Positions 35,469 to 43,434 of a DNA stretch of 64,000 nucleotides are shown piece by piece. The position numbers and the translations under genes are program-made. The notes below the pieces were generated by a model, which worked only from the letters and a program-made list of their open reading frames with translations, did not search any database and was not told the DNA's origin. Within the stretch, counting starts at the first letter, position 1; each line of letters starts with the position of its first letter. Source of the DNA: Pseudomarimonas salicorniae (lineage in GTDB: Bacteria; Pseudomonadota; Gammaproteobacteria; Xanthomonadales; Xanthomonadaceae); NCBI RefSeq assembly GCF_023156535.1, contig NZ_JALNMH010000005.1:32175-96174 (forward strand). Reading direction: 5' to 3'.

Positions 35469-38400
35469 ATGTCCTCTTCCTTCAACCTTTCCGAGTGGGC
35501 GCTGCGCAACCGCTCGCTGGTGCTCTACGCGATGCTCCTGCTCGGCGTCGTCGGGATCCTCTCCTACACCAAGCTTGGCCAGAGCGAGGATCCACCGTTC
35601 ACCTTCAAGGTCATGGTGGTCAGGACCCTGTGGCCCGGAGCCACCGCCGAGGAGGTCTCGCGCCAGGTCACCGAACGCATCGAGAAGAAGCTGATGCAGA
35701 CCGGGCAGTACCAGTTCATCCGCGCCTACTCGCGGCCCGGTGAGTCGCAGATCCTCTACGTCGCCCCGGACGACATGGTCTCCGAGGACATCCCCGACCT
35801 CTGGTACCAGGTCCGCAAGAAGGTCACCGATATCCGCCACGAGCTGCCCGAGGGCACGATCGGTCCGTTCTTCAATGACGAGTTCGGCGACACCTACGGC
35901 AACATCTACGCGCTGACCGGCGAAGGCTTCGACTACGCCACGCTCCGCGACTACGCCGAGCGACTGCAGCTCGAACTGCAGCGGGTGAAGGACGTCGCCA
36001 AGGTCGAGCTGATCGGCCTGCAGGAAGAAAAGATCTACATCGAGATCAGCAACACCAAGCTGGCCACGCTGGGCGTGCCGCTGCCCGCCGTGCAGCAGGC
36101 CCTCGACGAGCAGAATGCCATCGTCCCCGCCGGCTTTTTCGAGACCGTCAGCGAGCGCGTGCAGATGCGCGTATCGGGCCGCTTCGACGATGTCGAGGCG
36201 ATCCGCCAGTTTCCCATCCGGGTCGGCGACCGCACCTTCACCATAGGCGACGTCGGCGAGGTGCGCCGTGGCTTCTCCGATCCGCCCGCGCCACGCATGC
36301 GCTTCATGGGCGAGGATGCCATCGGCATCGCGGTGTCGATGCGCAAGGGCGGCGACATCATCCAGCTCGGCGATCGACTGGAAACCGAGTTCGCCCGCCT
36401 GCAGGGCACGCTGCCGATCGGCATGGCGCTGGACAAGGTCAGCGACCAGCCCGCCGCGGTGCGCGCCTCGGTCGGCGAGTTCGTCCAGGTGCTGTTCGAG
36501 GCGGTCGCCATCGTCCTCGTGGTGAGCTTTTTCTCCCTCGGCTTCCGCACCGGCCTGGTGGTCGCGCTGTCGATCCCGCTGGTGCTGGCGATGACCTTCG
36601 CCGCCATGCACTACTTCGGCATCGGCCTGCACAAGATCTCGCTCGGCGCCCTGGTGCTGGCCCTGGGCCTGCTGGTCGACGACGCCATCATCGCCGTGGA
36701 GATGATGGCGGTGAAGATGGAGCAGGGCTTCGATCGCCTGCGCGCAGCCGGCTTTGCCTGGCAGACCACGGCCTTTCCGATGCTCACCGGCACCCTGGTG
36801 ACCGCGGCCGGCTTCCTGCCGATCGCCACCGCCAACAGCAGCACCGGCGAGTACACCCGTTCGATCTTCCAGGTGGTGACCCTGGCCCTGCTGGTCAGCT
36901 GGATCGCCGCCGTGGTCTTCGTCCCCTACCTGGGTGACAAGCTGCTGCCGGATCTCGCCGGCAAGCATGACGGCGGCCGCGACCCCTACCAGACCCGCTT
37001 CTACCAGCGCTTCCGCGGCTGGGTGGAATGGTGTGTGGAGCACCGCAAGACGGTGATCCTGGCCACCGTGCTGCTGTTCATCGCCTCCGTCGCGGCCTTC
37101 CGCTTCGTGCCGCAGCAGTTCTTTCCGGCCTCGACGCGGCTTGAGCTGATGGTCGACTTCCGGCTGGCCGAGGGCTCCTCGTTGCGCGCCACCGAGGGCC
37201 AGGCGGCGAAGTTCGAGGCCATGCTCGAAGGCCGCGAGGGCATCGTCAACCACGTCGCCTACATCGGCACCGGCTCGCCACGCTTCTACCTGCCGCTGGA
37301 CCAGCAGCTGCCGGCGGCCAACTTTGCCCAGTTCGTCATCCTCACCGAGGACATCGAGGCCCGCGAGGCGACCCGACGCTGGCTGATCGACCTGTTCGCC
37401 CGCGACTTCCCGACCCTGCAGGCCCGGGTGACCCGGCTGGAAAACGGCCCGCCGGTCGGCTTCCCGATCCAGCTGCGCGTGTCGGGCGAGCACACCGACC
37501 GCGTCCGGCAGATCGCCCGCGCCCTGTCCGACGAGGTCCGCAAGCATCCGGCGGTCACCAACGTCTCGCTTGACTGGGACGAACCGAGCAAGGTGATCCG
37601 GGTCGAGATCGACCAGGAGCGCGCCCGCGTGCTCGGCGTCAGCTCGGCCCAGGTGGCGACCTTCATCCGCGGATCGCTGTCCGGGAACTCGGTCAGCCAG
37701 TACCGCGAGGACAACCAGCTGATCGAGATCCTGCTCCGTGGCCCCGCCGAGGAGCGCGAGAAGATGAGCCTGATCGGCAGCCTGTCGGTGCCGACCGCCA
37801 ATGGCCAGAGCATCCCGCTGAGCCAGATTGCCACGCTTGAGTACGGCTTCGAGGACGGCGTGATCTGGCACCGCAACCAGCTGCCGACGATCACCGTGCG
37901 CGGCGACATCTACGGCAACGAGCAGCCGGCCAGCGTCGTGGCCGACCTGAAGCCGGTGCTCGACCGTTTCCGCGACGCGCTGCCGGAAGGTTTCCTGCTC
38001 GAGGTCGGCGGCACCATCGAGGACTCGGCCCGCGGCCAGCGCTCGGTCAACGCGGGCGTGCCGCTCTTCGTGGTCGCGGTGCTCACCCTGCTGATGCTGC
38101 AGCTGCGCTCCATGTCGCGCACCCTGCTGGTCTTCCTCACCGCGCCGCTCGGCCTGATTGGCGTGGTGCTGTTCCTGCTGGTGTTCCGGGTGCCCTTCGG
38201 CTTCGTCGCGATGCTCGGCACCATCGCCCTGTCCGGCATGATCATGCGCAACGCGGTGATCCTGGTCGACCAGATCGAACAGGACATCGCCGAGGGCGTC
38301 GAGCGCGGGCGCGCCATCGTCGAAGCTACCGTGCGCCGCTTCCGGCCGATCGTGCTCACCGCGCTGGCCGCGGTGCTGGCCATGATCCCGCTTTCGCGCA

Positions 38401-38525
38401 GCGTGTTCTTCGGCCCGATGGCCGTGGCCATCATGGGCGGCCTGATCGTCGCCACCGCCCTGACCCTGCTCTTCCTGCCCGCGCTCTACGCGGCCTGGTT
38501 CCGGGTCAAGCCGGCGACGCGCTGA
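35469..38525 (+). CDS. RND-family efflux permease
   Basis: A 1018-residue inner-membrane proton antiporter with the duplicated RND layout: TM1 at residues 14-33, a large periplasmic loop, TM2-6, a second loop and TM8-12. The proton-relay aspartates are seen as Asp404-Asp405 in GLLVDDAIIAVE. The second-half signature is MRNAVILVDQIEQD. The first residues (LSEWALRNRSLVLY) and G-x-SEDPPFTFK resemble the AcrB-like subgroup often annotated as multidrug or acriflavin resistance proteins. The substrate cannot be given from sequence. The ribosome site GAGG overlaps the stop codon of the adaptor gene, so the two are co-translated. Confidence 0.93.
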   Translation: MSSSFNLSEWALRNRSLVLYAMLLLGVVGILSYTKLGQSEDPPFTFKVMVVRTLWPGATAEEVSRQVTERIEKKLMQTGQYQFIRAYSRPGESQILYVAPDDMVSEDIPDLWYQVRKKVTDIRHELPEGTIGPFFNDEFGDTYGNIYALTGEGFDYATLRDYAERLQLELQRVKDVAKVELIGLQEEKIYIEISNTKLATLGVPLPAVQQALDEQNAIVPAGFFETVSERVQMRVSGRFDDVEAIRQFPIRVGDRTFTIGDVGEVRRGFSDPPAPRMRFMGEDAIGIAVSMRKGGDIIQLGDRLETEFARLQGTLPIGMALDKVSDQPAAVRASVGEFVQVLFEAVAIVLVVSFFSLGFRTGLVVALSIPLVLAMTFAAMHYFGIGLHKISLGALVLALGLLVDDAIIAVEMMAVKMEQGFDRLRAAGFAWQTTAFPMLTGTLVTAAGFLPIATANSSTGEYTRSIFQVVTLALLVSWIAAVVFVPYLGDKLLPDLAGKHDGGRDPYQTRFYQRFRGWVEWCVEHRKTVILATVLLFIASVAAFRFVPQQFFPASTRLELMVDFRLAEGSSLRATEGQAAKFEAMLEGREGIVNHVAYIGTGSPRFYLPLDQQLPAANFAQFVILTEDIEAREATRRWLIDLFARDFPTLQARVTRLENGPPVGFPIQLRVSGEHTDRVRQIARALSDEVRKHPAVTNVSLDWDEPSKVIRVEIDQERARVLGVSSAQVATFIRGSLSGNSVSQYREDNQLIEILLRGPAEEREKMSLIGSLSVPTANGQSIPLSQIATLEYGFEDGVIWHRNQLPTITVRGDIYGNEQPASVVADLKPVLDRFRDALPEGFLLEVGGTIEDSARGQRSVNAGVPLFVVAVLTLLMLQLRSMSRTLLVFLTAPLGLIGVVLFLLVFRVPFGFVAMLGTIALSGMIMRNAVILVDQIEQDIAEGVERGRAIVEATVRRFRPIVLTALAAVLAMIPLSRSVFFGPMAVAIMGGLIVATALTLLFLPALYAAWFRVKPATR

Positions 38526-38529
38526 GACT

Positions 38530-38561
38530 GGGCGCCGGGTACCCTGCGACCCGCAGCGCCC
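38530..38561 (+). terminator. GC-rich hairpin after the efflux operon
   Basis: Two-part stem GGGCGC + CGGGT pairing with ACCCG + GCGCCC around an 8-base loop, starting 5 bp after the pump stop codon. No T tract is present. A terminator or mRNA-stabilising hairpin is inferred. Confidence 0.45.
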
Positions 38562-38581
38562 GGGTCGCCGTCGGCAACATC

Positions 38582-38843
38582 GGGCGCGAAGGTCGCGTTC
38601 GCCGCAGCCTCGGATGAGCGGGCTTTGTAGGAGCGGACATGGCCGCGACCGCGGAGGTTCGCTTTGGCCACAGTCTGTGGTGGGCTCGCCACGCCGCGGT
38701 CGCGCCCATGTGCGCTTCTACAGTCGGGCTTCGTTGGGCTTCAGCGAAGTCCCATAGGGTGCGCGTTGGGCGCACCGACACGGGCGTTCGCACGGTACGC
38801 CCGGTTCGGCCAGCCGCACCCTATGAATGTCTTCTTCGCGCCC
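38582..38843 (+). mobile_element. Composite element derivative lacking palindrome A
   Basis: It starts GGGCGCGAAGGTCGC and ends GTCTTCTTCGCGCCC. It contains B (38627-38721, variant arms GTAGGAGCGGACATGGCCGC) and C (38753-38825). The A palindrome and first spacer are gone, giving 262 bp. It lies between convergent genes and ends 10 bp from the EF-hand gene stop. Confidence 0.7.
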
Positions 38844-38853
38844 AGGCCGCGCA

Positions 38854-39282
38854 TCAGCGCCCGCAGCGTCGCGCCTGGAACCACCTGGCGAGCGTGAACT
38901 CGGCGCGTTCGATGCGGCCGTCATCATTTCCGTCCAGACGCGCAAGCCGCGGTCGGGCCTCGATCTCTGCGCCGGACAGGACGCCATCTCGATCGGCATC
39001 AAGCAGGGCGAAGCGCCGGTCCAGTGCCTCCTCGCGCAGGGCCCTGCGCTGCTCGGCGTAGGCCTTGAATTCGTCGCGGTCGATCAGGCCGTCGCCGCTG
39101 CGGTCGATCAAGGGAAACTGCTGGGCCAGGCGCGGCACCAGCGCCGCCTCCTCACGACTGATGCGTTGGTCCCGGTTGCTGTCCAGGCGCTTGGCGATGG
39201 CGCCGCGATCGGGATGGGCGAACGCCGCGCCGGTGACCAGCGAAAGCGCCGCTGCGGCGGCGACAAGGAATCGGGTGTCCAT
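38854..39282 (-). CDS. Secreted EF-hand calcium-binding protein
   Basis: 142 residues. The signal peptide is MDTRFLVAAAAALSLVTGAAFA. Four EF-hand-type loops follow: DSNRDQRISREE, DRSGDGLIDRDE, DADRDGVLSGAE and DGNDDGRIERAE. Each keeps Asp at positions 1, 3 or 5 and a terminal acidic residue, so several are likely functional calcium sites in the periplasm. It resembles small periplasmic EF-hand proteins common in Xanthomonadales. No partner gene is adjacent. Confidence 0.85.
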   Translation of the reverse strand: MDTRFLVAAAAALSLVTGAAFAHPDRGAIAKRLDSNRDQRISREEAALVPRLAQQFPLIDRSGDGLIDRDEFKAYAEQRRALREEALDRRFALLDADRDGVLSGAEIEARPRLARLDGNDDGRIERAEFTLARWFQARRCGR

Positions 39283-39444
39283 GGCTTGCTCCGTCTGGGG
39301 GTTGCCCCTGTTTCAACGCGCGGAGCGCCTGGTGGTTGACGCGGGTTGGGGAGACGGGAATCGAGAGCGTCGACGCTGCGGCAGGATCGGGTTGCAGGCC
39401 ATGATCAGGTATCGCCGGATCGCTATGCTATGCAGGGCTGCAGA

Positions 39445-39692
39445 CGTTCGGGATGAGTTATCGAGAGTCGAACGCCGTCGCAGTGTGCCGTTCGCAGTTC
39501 GATACCTCACTGCGAACGGAATGTGGCTCTACCGCAGCACCCGAGCTCAATCCCTCGGCGCGCTTCGGCACTCGGTCCGAGCGCAGACCGAACGCCACGA
39601 TCCACCGCACCCACCACCGTACGGGCTGAGGTATCGAAGCCCGAACGCTTCCTCAGTGGGCCGTTCGCAGTTCGATACCTCACTGCGAACGG
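39445..39692. repeat. Cluster of four TTCGATACCTC-loop palindromes
   Basis: Palindromes lie at 39445-39474, 39488-39519, 39618-39647 and 39661-39692. Copies two and four have the same arms (CCGTTCGCAGT) and loop TTCGATACCTC; the others carry the loop in reverse sense with different arm sequence. Arms vary in compensating fashion, so the hairpin is conserved while the arm sequence is not. No gene is seen in 39283-39765. Confidence 0.75.
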
Positions 39693-39765
39693 ATTGCGGA
39701 GTACGGATTCACCTCAGCTCGGGACCCGAAGGCCTTCACGTCCCGACCCACCGGTGCTCAGCGCT

Positions 39766-40037
39766 CTAGGGAGACTCTGAACAAGTCCAGCGCCCCGCGC
39801 CGGAGGCTGTGCAGCCGGCCAGCAAGGCGCGCGTCGCAGGGCGTGGTGGTGCCACGGCCAAGACGCGCAACGCGGCTGGATGGCTGCACAATCCCGGCCC
39901 GGAGGGTTGCCACGGTGTGCGCCCGCACCTGCGTTGGCCACCTTGAACGTGGCACCACCACGTCCTGCGGCGTCCGCCTTGGTGCGAACGCACACCGTGG
40001 CAACGCGGGGCACGGGACCTATTCAGAGGCTCCCTAG
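39766..40037. mobile_element. MITE-like element with interleaved inverted repeats
   Basis: Terminal inverted repeats of about 23 bp begin CTAGGGAG(A/C)CTCTGAA at 39766 and end at 40037. Inside are A (39835-39856), B (39906-39929), A' (39948-39969) and B' (39981-40004). A pairs with A' at about 21 of 22 positions, and B with B' at about 22 of 24. The order is interleaved, as in a pseudoknot. No transposase is encoded. Its right terminal repeat overlaps the 3' end of the NRDE gene. Confidence 0.7.
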
Positions 40038-40820
40038 CAGCCCGCTCCGGTCACCGTGCAGCAGGCTGCGCCCCGCTACCTTGCCGTCTGAGTCATAGCG
40101 CTGCTCGAAGAACCACCAGCGGCCGTCGCGACGGCGGAAGACCAGGCTGCTGCAGCGGGTACCGTAGACCCCCAGTGAAACGAAGGGCGGAGACAGTGCG
40201 CGCTCGCGTTCGAGGCCAATGCCGGTATCGGGCAGCTCGGTATCGGGCGCGGGCTGGCGCCACTGCAGCGTGGCGAACAGCGCATCGCACATCAGCTGCG
40301 AGGGCGCGTCCCCAAGATCGACCAGAGCCTCGCGAAGCGCCTCTCGAAGGCGCCGTGTCTTGGGCCACGGCGTGTCGAGCTCGGCATTGGACAGGGTGTG
40401 CAGGCCAGGTGCCACCCTTGTCGCTGTCCAGCCGTCCGCATTGCCCGCATAGCCCATGGTTTCGCCATCGGTCACCAGCAGGTTGAAGCGCGCGTAGTCG
40501 GCGGCCTGCTGACCGAGCGCGTCGAGATGGCCCGGGCTGGCGAGGGCGCCGCGCAGGAAATCTTCGACCAGGGCGCCGCGGGAGCGCGGGCGGGGCGTTT
40601 CGGGCACGCCGCGGCGCACATTCGTCACCGCGGCGAACCGCCCCCGGGCGGAGATTCCCAGCCAGCGGCCGCCGGCCTGCAGGTCCGTGCCTCCGGCGAT
40701 CCCGCTGGCGGCATCGAATGCCAGCGGCGCGGCCGGGCGGTCATGGAACTCATCGCGGTTGCCGGCGAGTACGAGGTCGAACTCGGCATGGGCCTTCCAG
40801 GCCAGCGCGATCAGGCACAT
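40023..40820 (-). CDS. NRDE/TANGO2-family protein
   Basis: 265 residues. It begins MCLIALAWKAH and carries the family-defining AGNRDEFHDRP. GGRWLGISARGRFAAVTN and the C-terminal block with SSLVFRRRDGRWWFFEQRY also match. Cys2 is conserved in the family and may be an Ntn-type nucleophile. Human TANGO2 is linked to membrane and lipid homeostasis, but the bacterial role is not established. ATG 40820 is used because Cys2 then follows directly; the longer frame to 40913 overlaps the aldo/keto reductase. The last residues (LGSL) and the stop codon lie in a MITE-like terminal repeat, so the native C-terminus may have been altered. Confidence 0.85.
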   Translation of the reverse strand: MCLIALAWKAHAEFDLVLAGNRDEFHDRPAAPLAFDAASGIAGGTDLQAGGRWLGISARGRFAAVTNVRRGVPETPRPRSRGALVEDFLRGALASPGHLDALGQQAADYARFNLLVTDGETMGYAGNADGWTATRVAPGLHTLSNAELDTPWPKTRRLREALREALVDLGDAPSQLMCDALFATLQWRQPAPDTELPDTGIGLERERALSPPFVSLGVYGTRCSSLVFRRRDGRWWFFEQRYDSDGKVAGRSLLHGDRSGLLGSL

Positions 40821-40842
40821 GGGATGCGGTGGGTGGCGTCCC

Positions 40843-41739
40843 TCACAGCGCGAGGAAAGCCTCACGCATGCGCCGGCGCAGGGCCGCATCCGGCATGGGC
40901 CCCCGCGCGCCACCGAGGTTGTCGACGATGTGGTCGGGATTGCCGGTGCCGGTCAGGGCCACGGTGACGGCCGGATGGCCCAGAACCCATTTGATGAAGT
41001 ACTGCGCCCAGCTGGTGATGCCCAGCTCGGCGGCAAAGCCGGGAAGCGGCTTGCCGCGCACACGGCTGAACAGGGCGCCCTCGGCAAACAGCCTGTTGGC
41101 CAGCACGCCCATGCCGCGCTCGGCGGCCAGCGGCAGCAGTCGGTCCTCGGCCTGCGGCTCCATGATCGAGTAGTTGATCTGCAGCACGTCGAGCCGCTCG
41201 GCGCGCATGACCCGTTCCACTTCGGGGTGGGCCTGGGTCAGGTAGTGGCTGATTCCAATCTGATCGACCAGGCCTTCCTCGCAGGCCTCGCGCAGCATGG
41301 CGAGCTGGGTGACGAGGTCGCTCAGGTTGTGAACCATCATCAGGTCGAGCCGCTCGCGGCCGAAGCGCTCGGCCTCGCGCAGGAGCTGTGCGCGGCCGGC
41401 GGCTCGGCCGCGGGTCCACACCTTGCTCGCGTAGTACAGCCGGTCGGCGACGCCGAGCTGGCGCGCCATCTCGCCCACCGCACCGGAGCTGAGCCCGTAC
41501 ATCGGCGAGCTGTCGACCAGCTCGCCGCCGCCTTCGACGAAGCGCTGCAGGGTCTTCCTGGCGTCCTCCCAGTCCGGGCTGCCCGACGGGTGGTCGAAGG
41601 TGCGCCAGGTGCCCAGCCCGAGCGCAGCCACCGGACGCCCCCGCCCCAGTCGGCGACGCAGCAAGCCCTCGCTGGCCGTTCCCATCCCGGGAAGCAGGGC
41701 GGCCAGGGCGGCAGCGGTGAGGAAGCTCCGCCTGTGCAT
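40843..41739 (-). CDS. Tat-exported aldo/keto reductase
   Basis: 298 residues. The N-terminus MHRRSFLTAAALAALLPG is a twin-arginine signal (RRSFL), so the enzyme probably folds with NADPH in the cytoplasm before export. The reductase TIM barrel keeps the catalytic tetrad: Asp and Tyr in DSSPMYG, Lys in ASKVW and His in MMVHNL. QIGISHYL and LTGTGNPDHIVDNL match the later family blocks. Substrate unknown. The NRDE gene starts 22 bp downstream on the same strand, so the two are probably one operon. Confidence 0.87.
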   Translation of the reverse strand: MHRRSFLTAAALAALLPGMGTASEGLLRRRLGRGRPVAALGLGTWRTFDHPSGSPDWEDARKTLQRFVEGGGELVDSSPMYGLSSGAVGEMARQLGVADRLYYASKVWTRGRAAGRAQLLREAERFGRERLDLMMVHNLSDLVTQLAMLREACEEGLVDQIGISHYLTQAHPEVERVMRAERLDVLQINYSIMEPQAEDRLLPLAAERGMGVLANRLFAEGALFSRVRGKPLPGFAAELGITSWAQYFIKWVLGHPAVTVALTGTGNPDHIVDNLGGARGPMPDAALRRRMREAFLAL

Positions 41740-41821
41740 CAAGCTCGTGCGTTCGGGGCCATCGGCTGAGCATACCTGCAGCCCGCATGGGCGCAAGCAT
41801 CCGGGGACGCTTGGGCAAATA

Positions 41822-41855
41822 AACCGAACGGTTCATAAATTGGCGGATATCGCCA
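41822..41855. promoter_or_regulatory. Putative operators in a divergent promoter region
   Basis: AACCG-AA-CGGTT (41822-41833) is a short palindrome of the kind bound by TetR-type repressors, set in an AT-rich stretch. TGGCG-GATAT-CGCCA (41841-41855) follows. Both lie between the divergent reductase gene and the small secreted protein/GlxA genes. No direct evidence identifies the binding protein. Confidence 0.35.
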
Positions 41856-41946
41856 TTACCAAGTCGGATCCGCCACTGTGTCAGGATCACCGGGAGGCGC
41901 AATCTGGCCATGCCCCGATCAAGGGGTGACAGCACGAGGACCTCCC

Positions 41947-42378
41947 ATGAAACGCCTTCTTACGGCCGCGATCCTGACCCTCGCGGCAGCCGGCGCCGCC
42001 TCGGCGAACAGCCAGGGCAGCCTCCACCCGGTCTATGCCGAAGCCGGGCAGTTCACCGCCATGCTCGACCGCGATGCGCAGCAGTGGCGCCTCGCGCCGA
42101 TCGTCGGCGAGGCCATCGATGTGCGCAGCGCCGAGCTGTGCCCGAGCACGATCCGCCCGGTACCCGGGCTCTGGCTGGTCGGCCGCGACGAGCAGGGTCA
42201 GCCGCAGCTGATCGCGCCTTCCGCCACCCTGCTGCCCGAAGGGCACAGCGGCCGCGTCGCCCTGCGTCGCTGCGACGACCCCGCCCTGCGCGAGGCCAGC
42301 GTCGAGGCCTACGGCGTGCCCGGCAAGGTGCTGGACTGGCTGGTCAGCGAGTCCGGCGCGGTGCTGGTCGATGACTGA
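41947..42378 (+). CDS. Small secreted protein of unknown function
   Basis: 143 residues with a signal peptide (MKRLLTAAILTLAAAGAASA). No family is recognised. The mature part has two cysteines (ELCPST, LRRCDDP) that could form a disulfide, and it appears to be a compact mixed-strand domain. GAGGA lies before ATG 41947. Its 3' end overlaps the GlxA-type regulator gene by 8 bp, implying translational coupling with that regulator. Confidence 0.75.
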   Translation: MKRLLTAAILTLAAAGAASANSQGSLHPVYAEAGQFTAMLDRDAQQWRLAPIVGEAIDVRSAELCPSTIRPVPGLWLVGRDEQGQPQLIAPSATLLPEGHSGRVALRRCDDPALREASVEAYGVPGKVLDWLVSESGAVLVDD

Positions 42379-43381
42379 GCGCACGGGCCGCCGGCTGGTG
42401 CTGGGCCTGCTGGCCCTGGACGGCGTCATGCTGTCCGGGCTGGCCGGCCCCACCGACCTGCTGCGCGTGGCCCAGAAGCTCGCCGAGCTGCAGGACCCGG
42501 ATACCGACCTGCAGCTGCAGGCCTCATTGATCAGTGCCCGCGGCGCCAGCCACCTGCACTGCTCCTCGGGTCTGCGCATCGACGGGCTTGGCTGCCTGCC
42601 CGGTGATCCGGACGTGCTGCTGGTGCCGGCGATGATGCATGGCGGCGCCGACGACCTGATCGACAAGCTCGACGACCTGCAGCCCGAGGTCGAGCTGATC
42701 CGCGGCATGCAGCAGCGCGGCGTGCGTATCGCCAGCGCCTGCAGCGGCGCCTTCCTGCTCGCCGAGGCCGGCCTGCTCGACGGCCGCCGCGCCACCACCA
42801 GCTGGTGGCTCGACGCGGTCTTCCAGGAGCGCTACCCCAAGGTCGAGGTCGACATCCAGAAGATGATCGTCGAGGACGGCCCGATCACCACCTCGGGCGC
42901 CACCACCGCCGTGCTCAGCTACGTGCTGAGGCTGGTCGCCCAGGTGGCCGGCGAGGAGCTGGCCCAGCAGACCGCACGCATCCTGCTGCTCGACCCCGAC
43001 CGCCAGAGCCAGGCGCCCTACATCAGCCAGGCCCTGCGCCAGAAACCCCGCCACTCGCTGGGCGAGCGCATCGAGACCCTGCTCCAGCAGTCTCTGGACC
43101 AGCCGCTCAGCGTCGCCGGGCTGGCCGAGAAGGCCGGCACCAGCGAACGATCCCTGCTGCGCCACTTCCGCGCCCAGTTCGGTGTGACCCCGCAGGAGCA
43201 CATCCAACGCCTGCGCGTCGAACGCGCCAAGGCCCTGCTCGAAACCACCCGCCTCAGCTTCGACGAGATCGTCGAACGCTGCGGCTATTCCGACAGCGCC
43301 AGCTTCCGCAAGCTGTTCAAGCGCGCGACCACACTGACGCCGTCGGACTACCGCGAGCGGTTCCGGCTGCGGGCGCATTGA
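42371..43381 (+). CDS. GlxA-type transcriptional regulator (DJ-1/PfpI + AraC HTH)
   Basis: 336 residues. The N-terminal DJ-1/PfpI-like domain (about 1-190) keeps the elbow cysteine in SACSGAFLLAEAG, but the usual following His (TTHW) reads TTSWW. It is therefore probably a ligand-sensing rather than catalytic domain. Two AraC-type helix-turn-helix motifs occupy about 225-330 (LSVAGLAEKAGTSERSLLRHF and FDEIVERCGYSDSASFRKLFK). It overlaps the upstream secreted-protein gene by 8 bp. Targets unknown. A 45-bp copy of its 3' end is found at 50106. Confidence 0.9.
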   Translation: MTERTGRRLVLGLLALDGVMLSGLAGPTDLLRVAQKLAELQDPDTDLQLQASLISARGASHLHCSSGLRIDGLGCLPGDPDVLLVPAMMHGGADDLIDKLDDLQPEVELIRGMQQRGVRIASACSGAFLLAEAGLLDGRRATTSWWLDAVFQERYPKVEVDIQKMIVEDGPITTSGATTAVLSYVLRLVAQVAGEELAQQTARILLLDPDRQSQAPYISQALRQKPRHSLGERIETLLQQSLDQPLSVAGLAEKAGTSERSLLRHFRAQFGVTPQEHIQRLRVERAKALLETTRLSFDEIVERCGYSDSASFRKLFKRATTLTPSDYRERFRLRAH

Positions 43382-43434
43382 GCGGGCAGCCGGACCTCAC
43401 GTCGCGCATCGCACCTATCCGGTAGTCCCAACCG

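Noticed and set aside
34272..37871. 1199-residue open frame antisense to the RND efflux genes
   Set aside because: It is the complement of two well-recognised genes in GC-rich DNA, is rich in His/Gly/Gln/Arg, and shows no family features.
39758..40013. Several small open frames on both strands within the MITE-like element
   Set aside because: They derive from the inverted repeats and have no ribosome sites or recognisable products.
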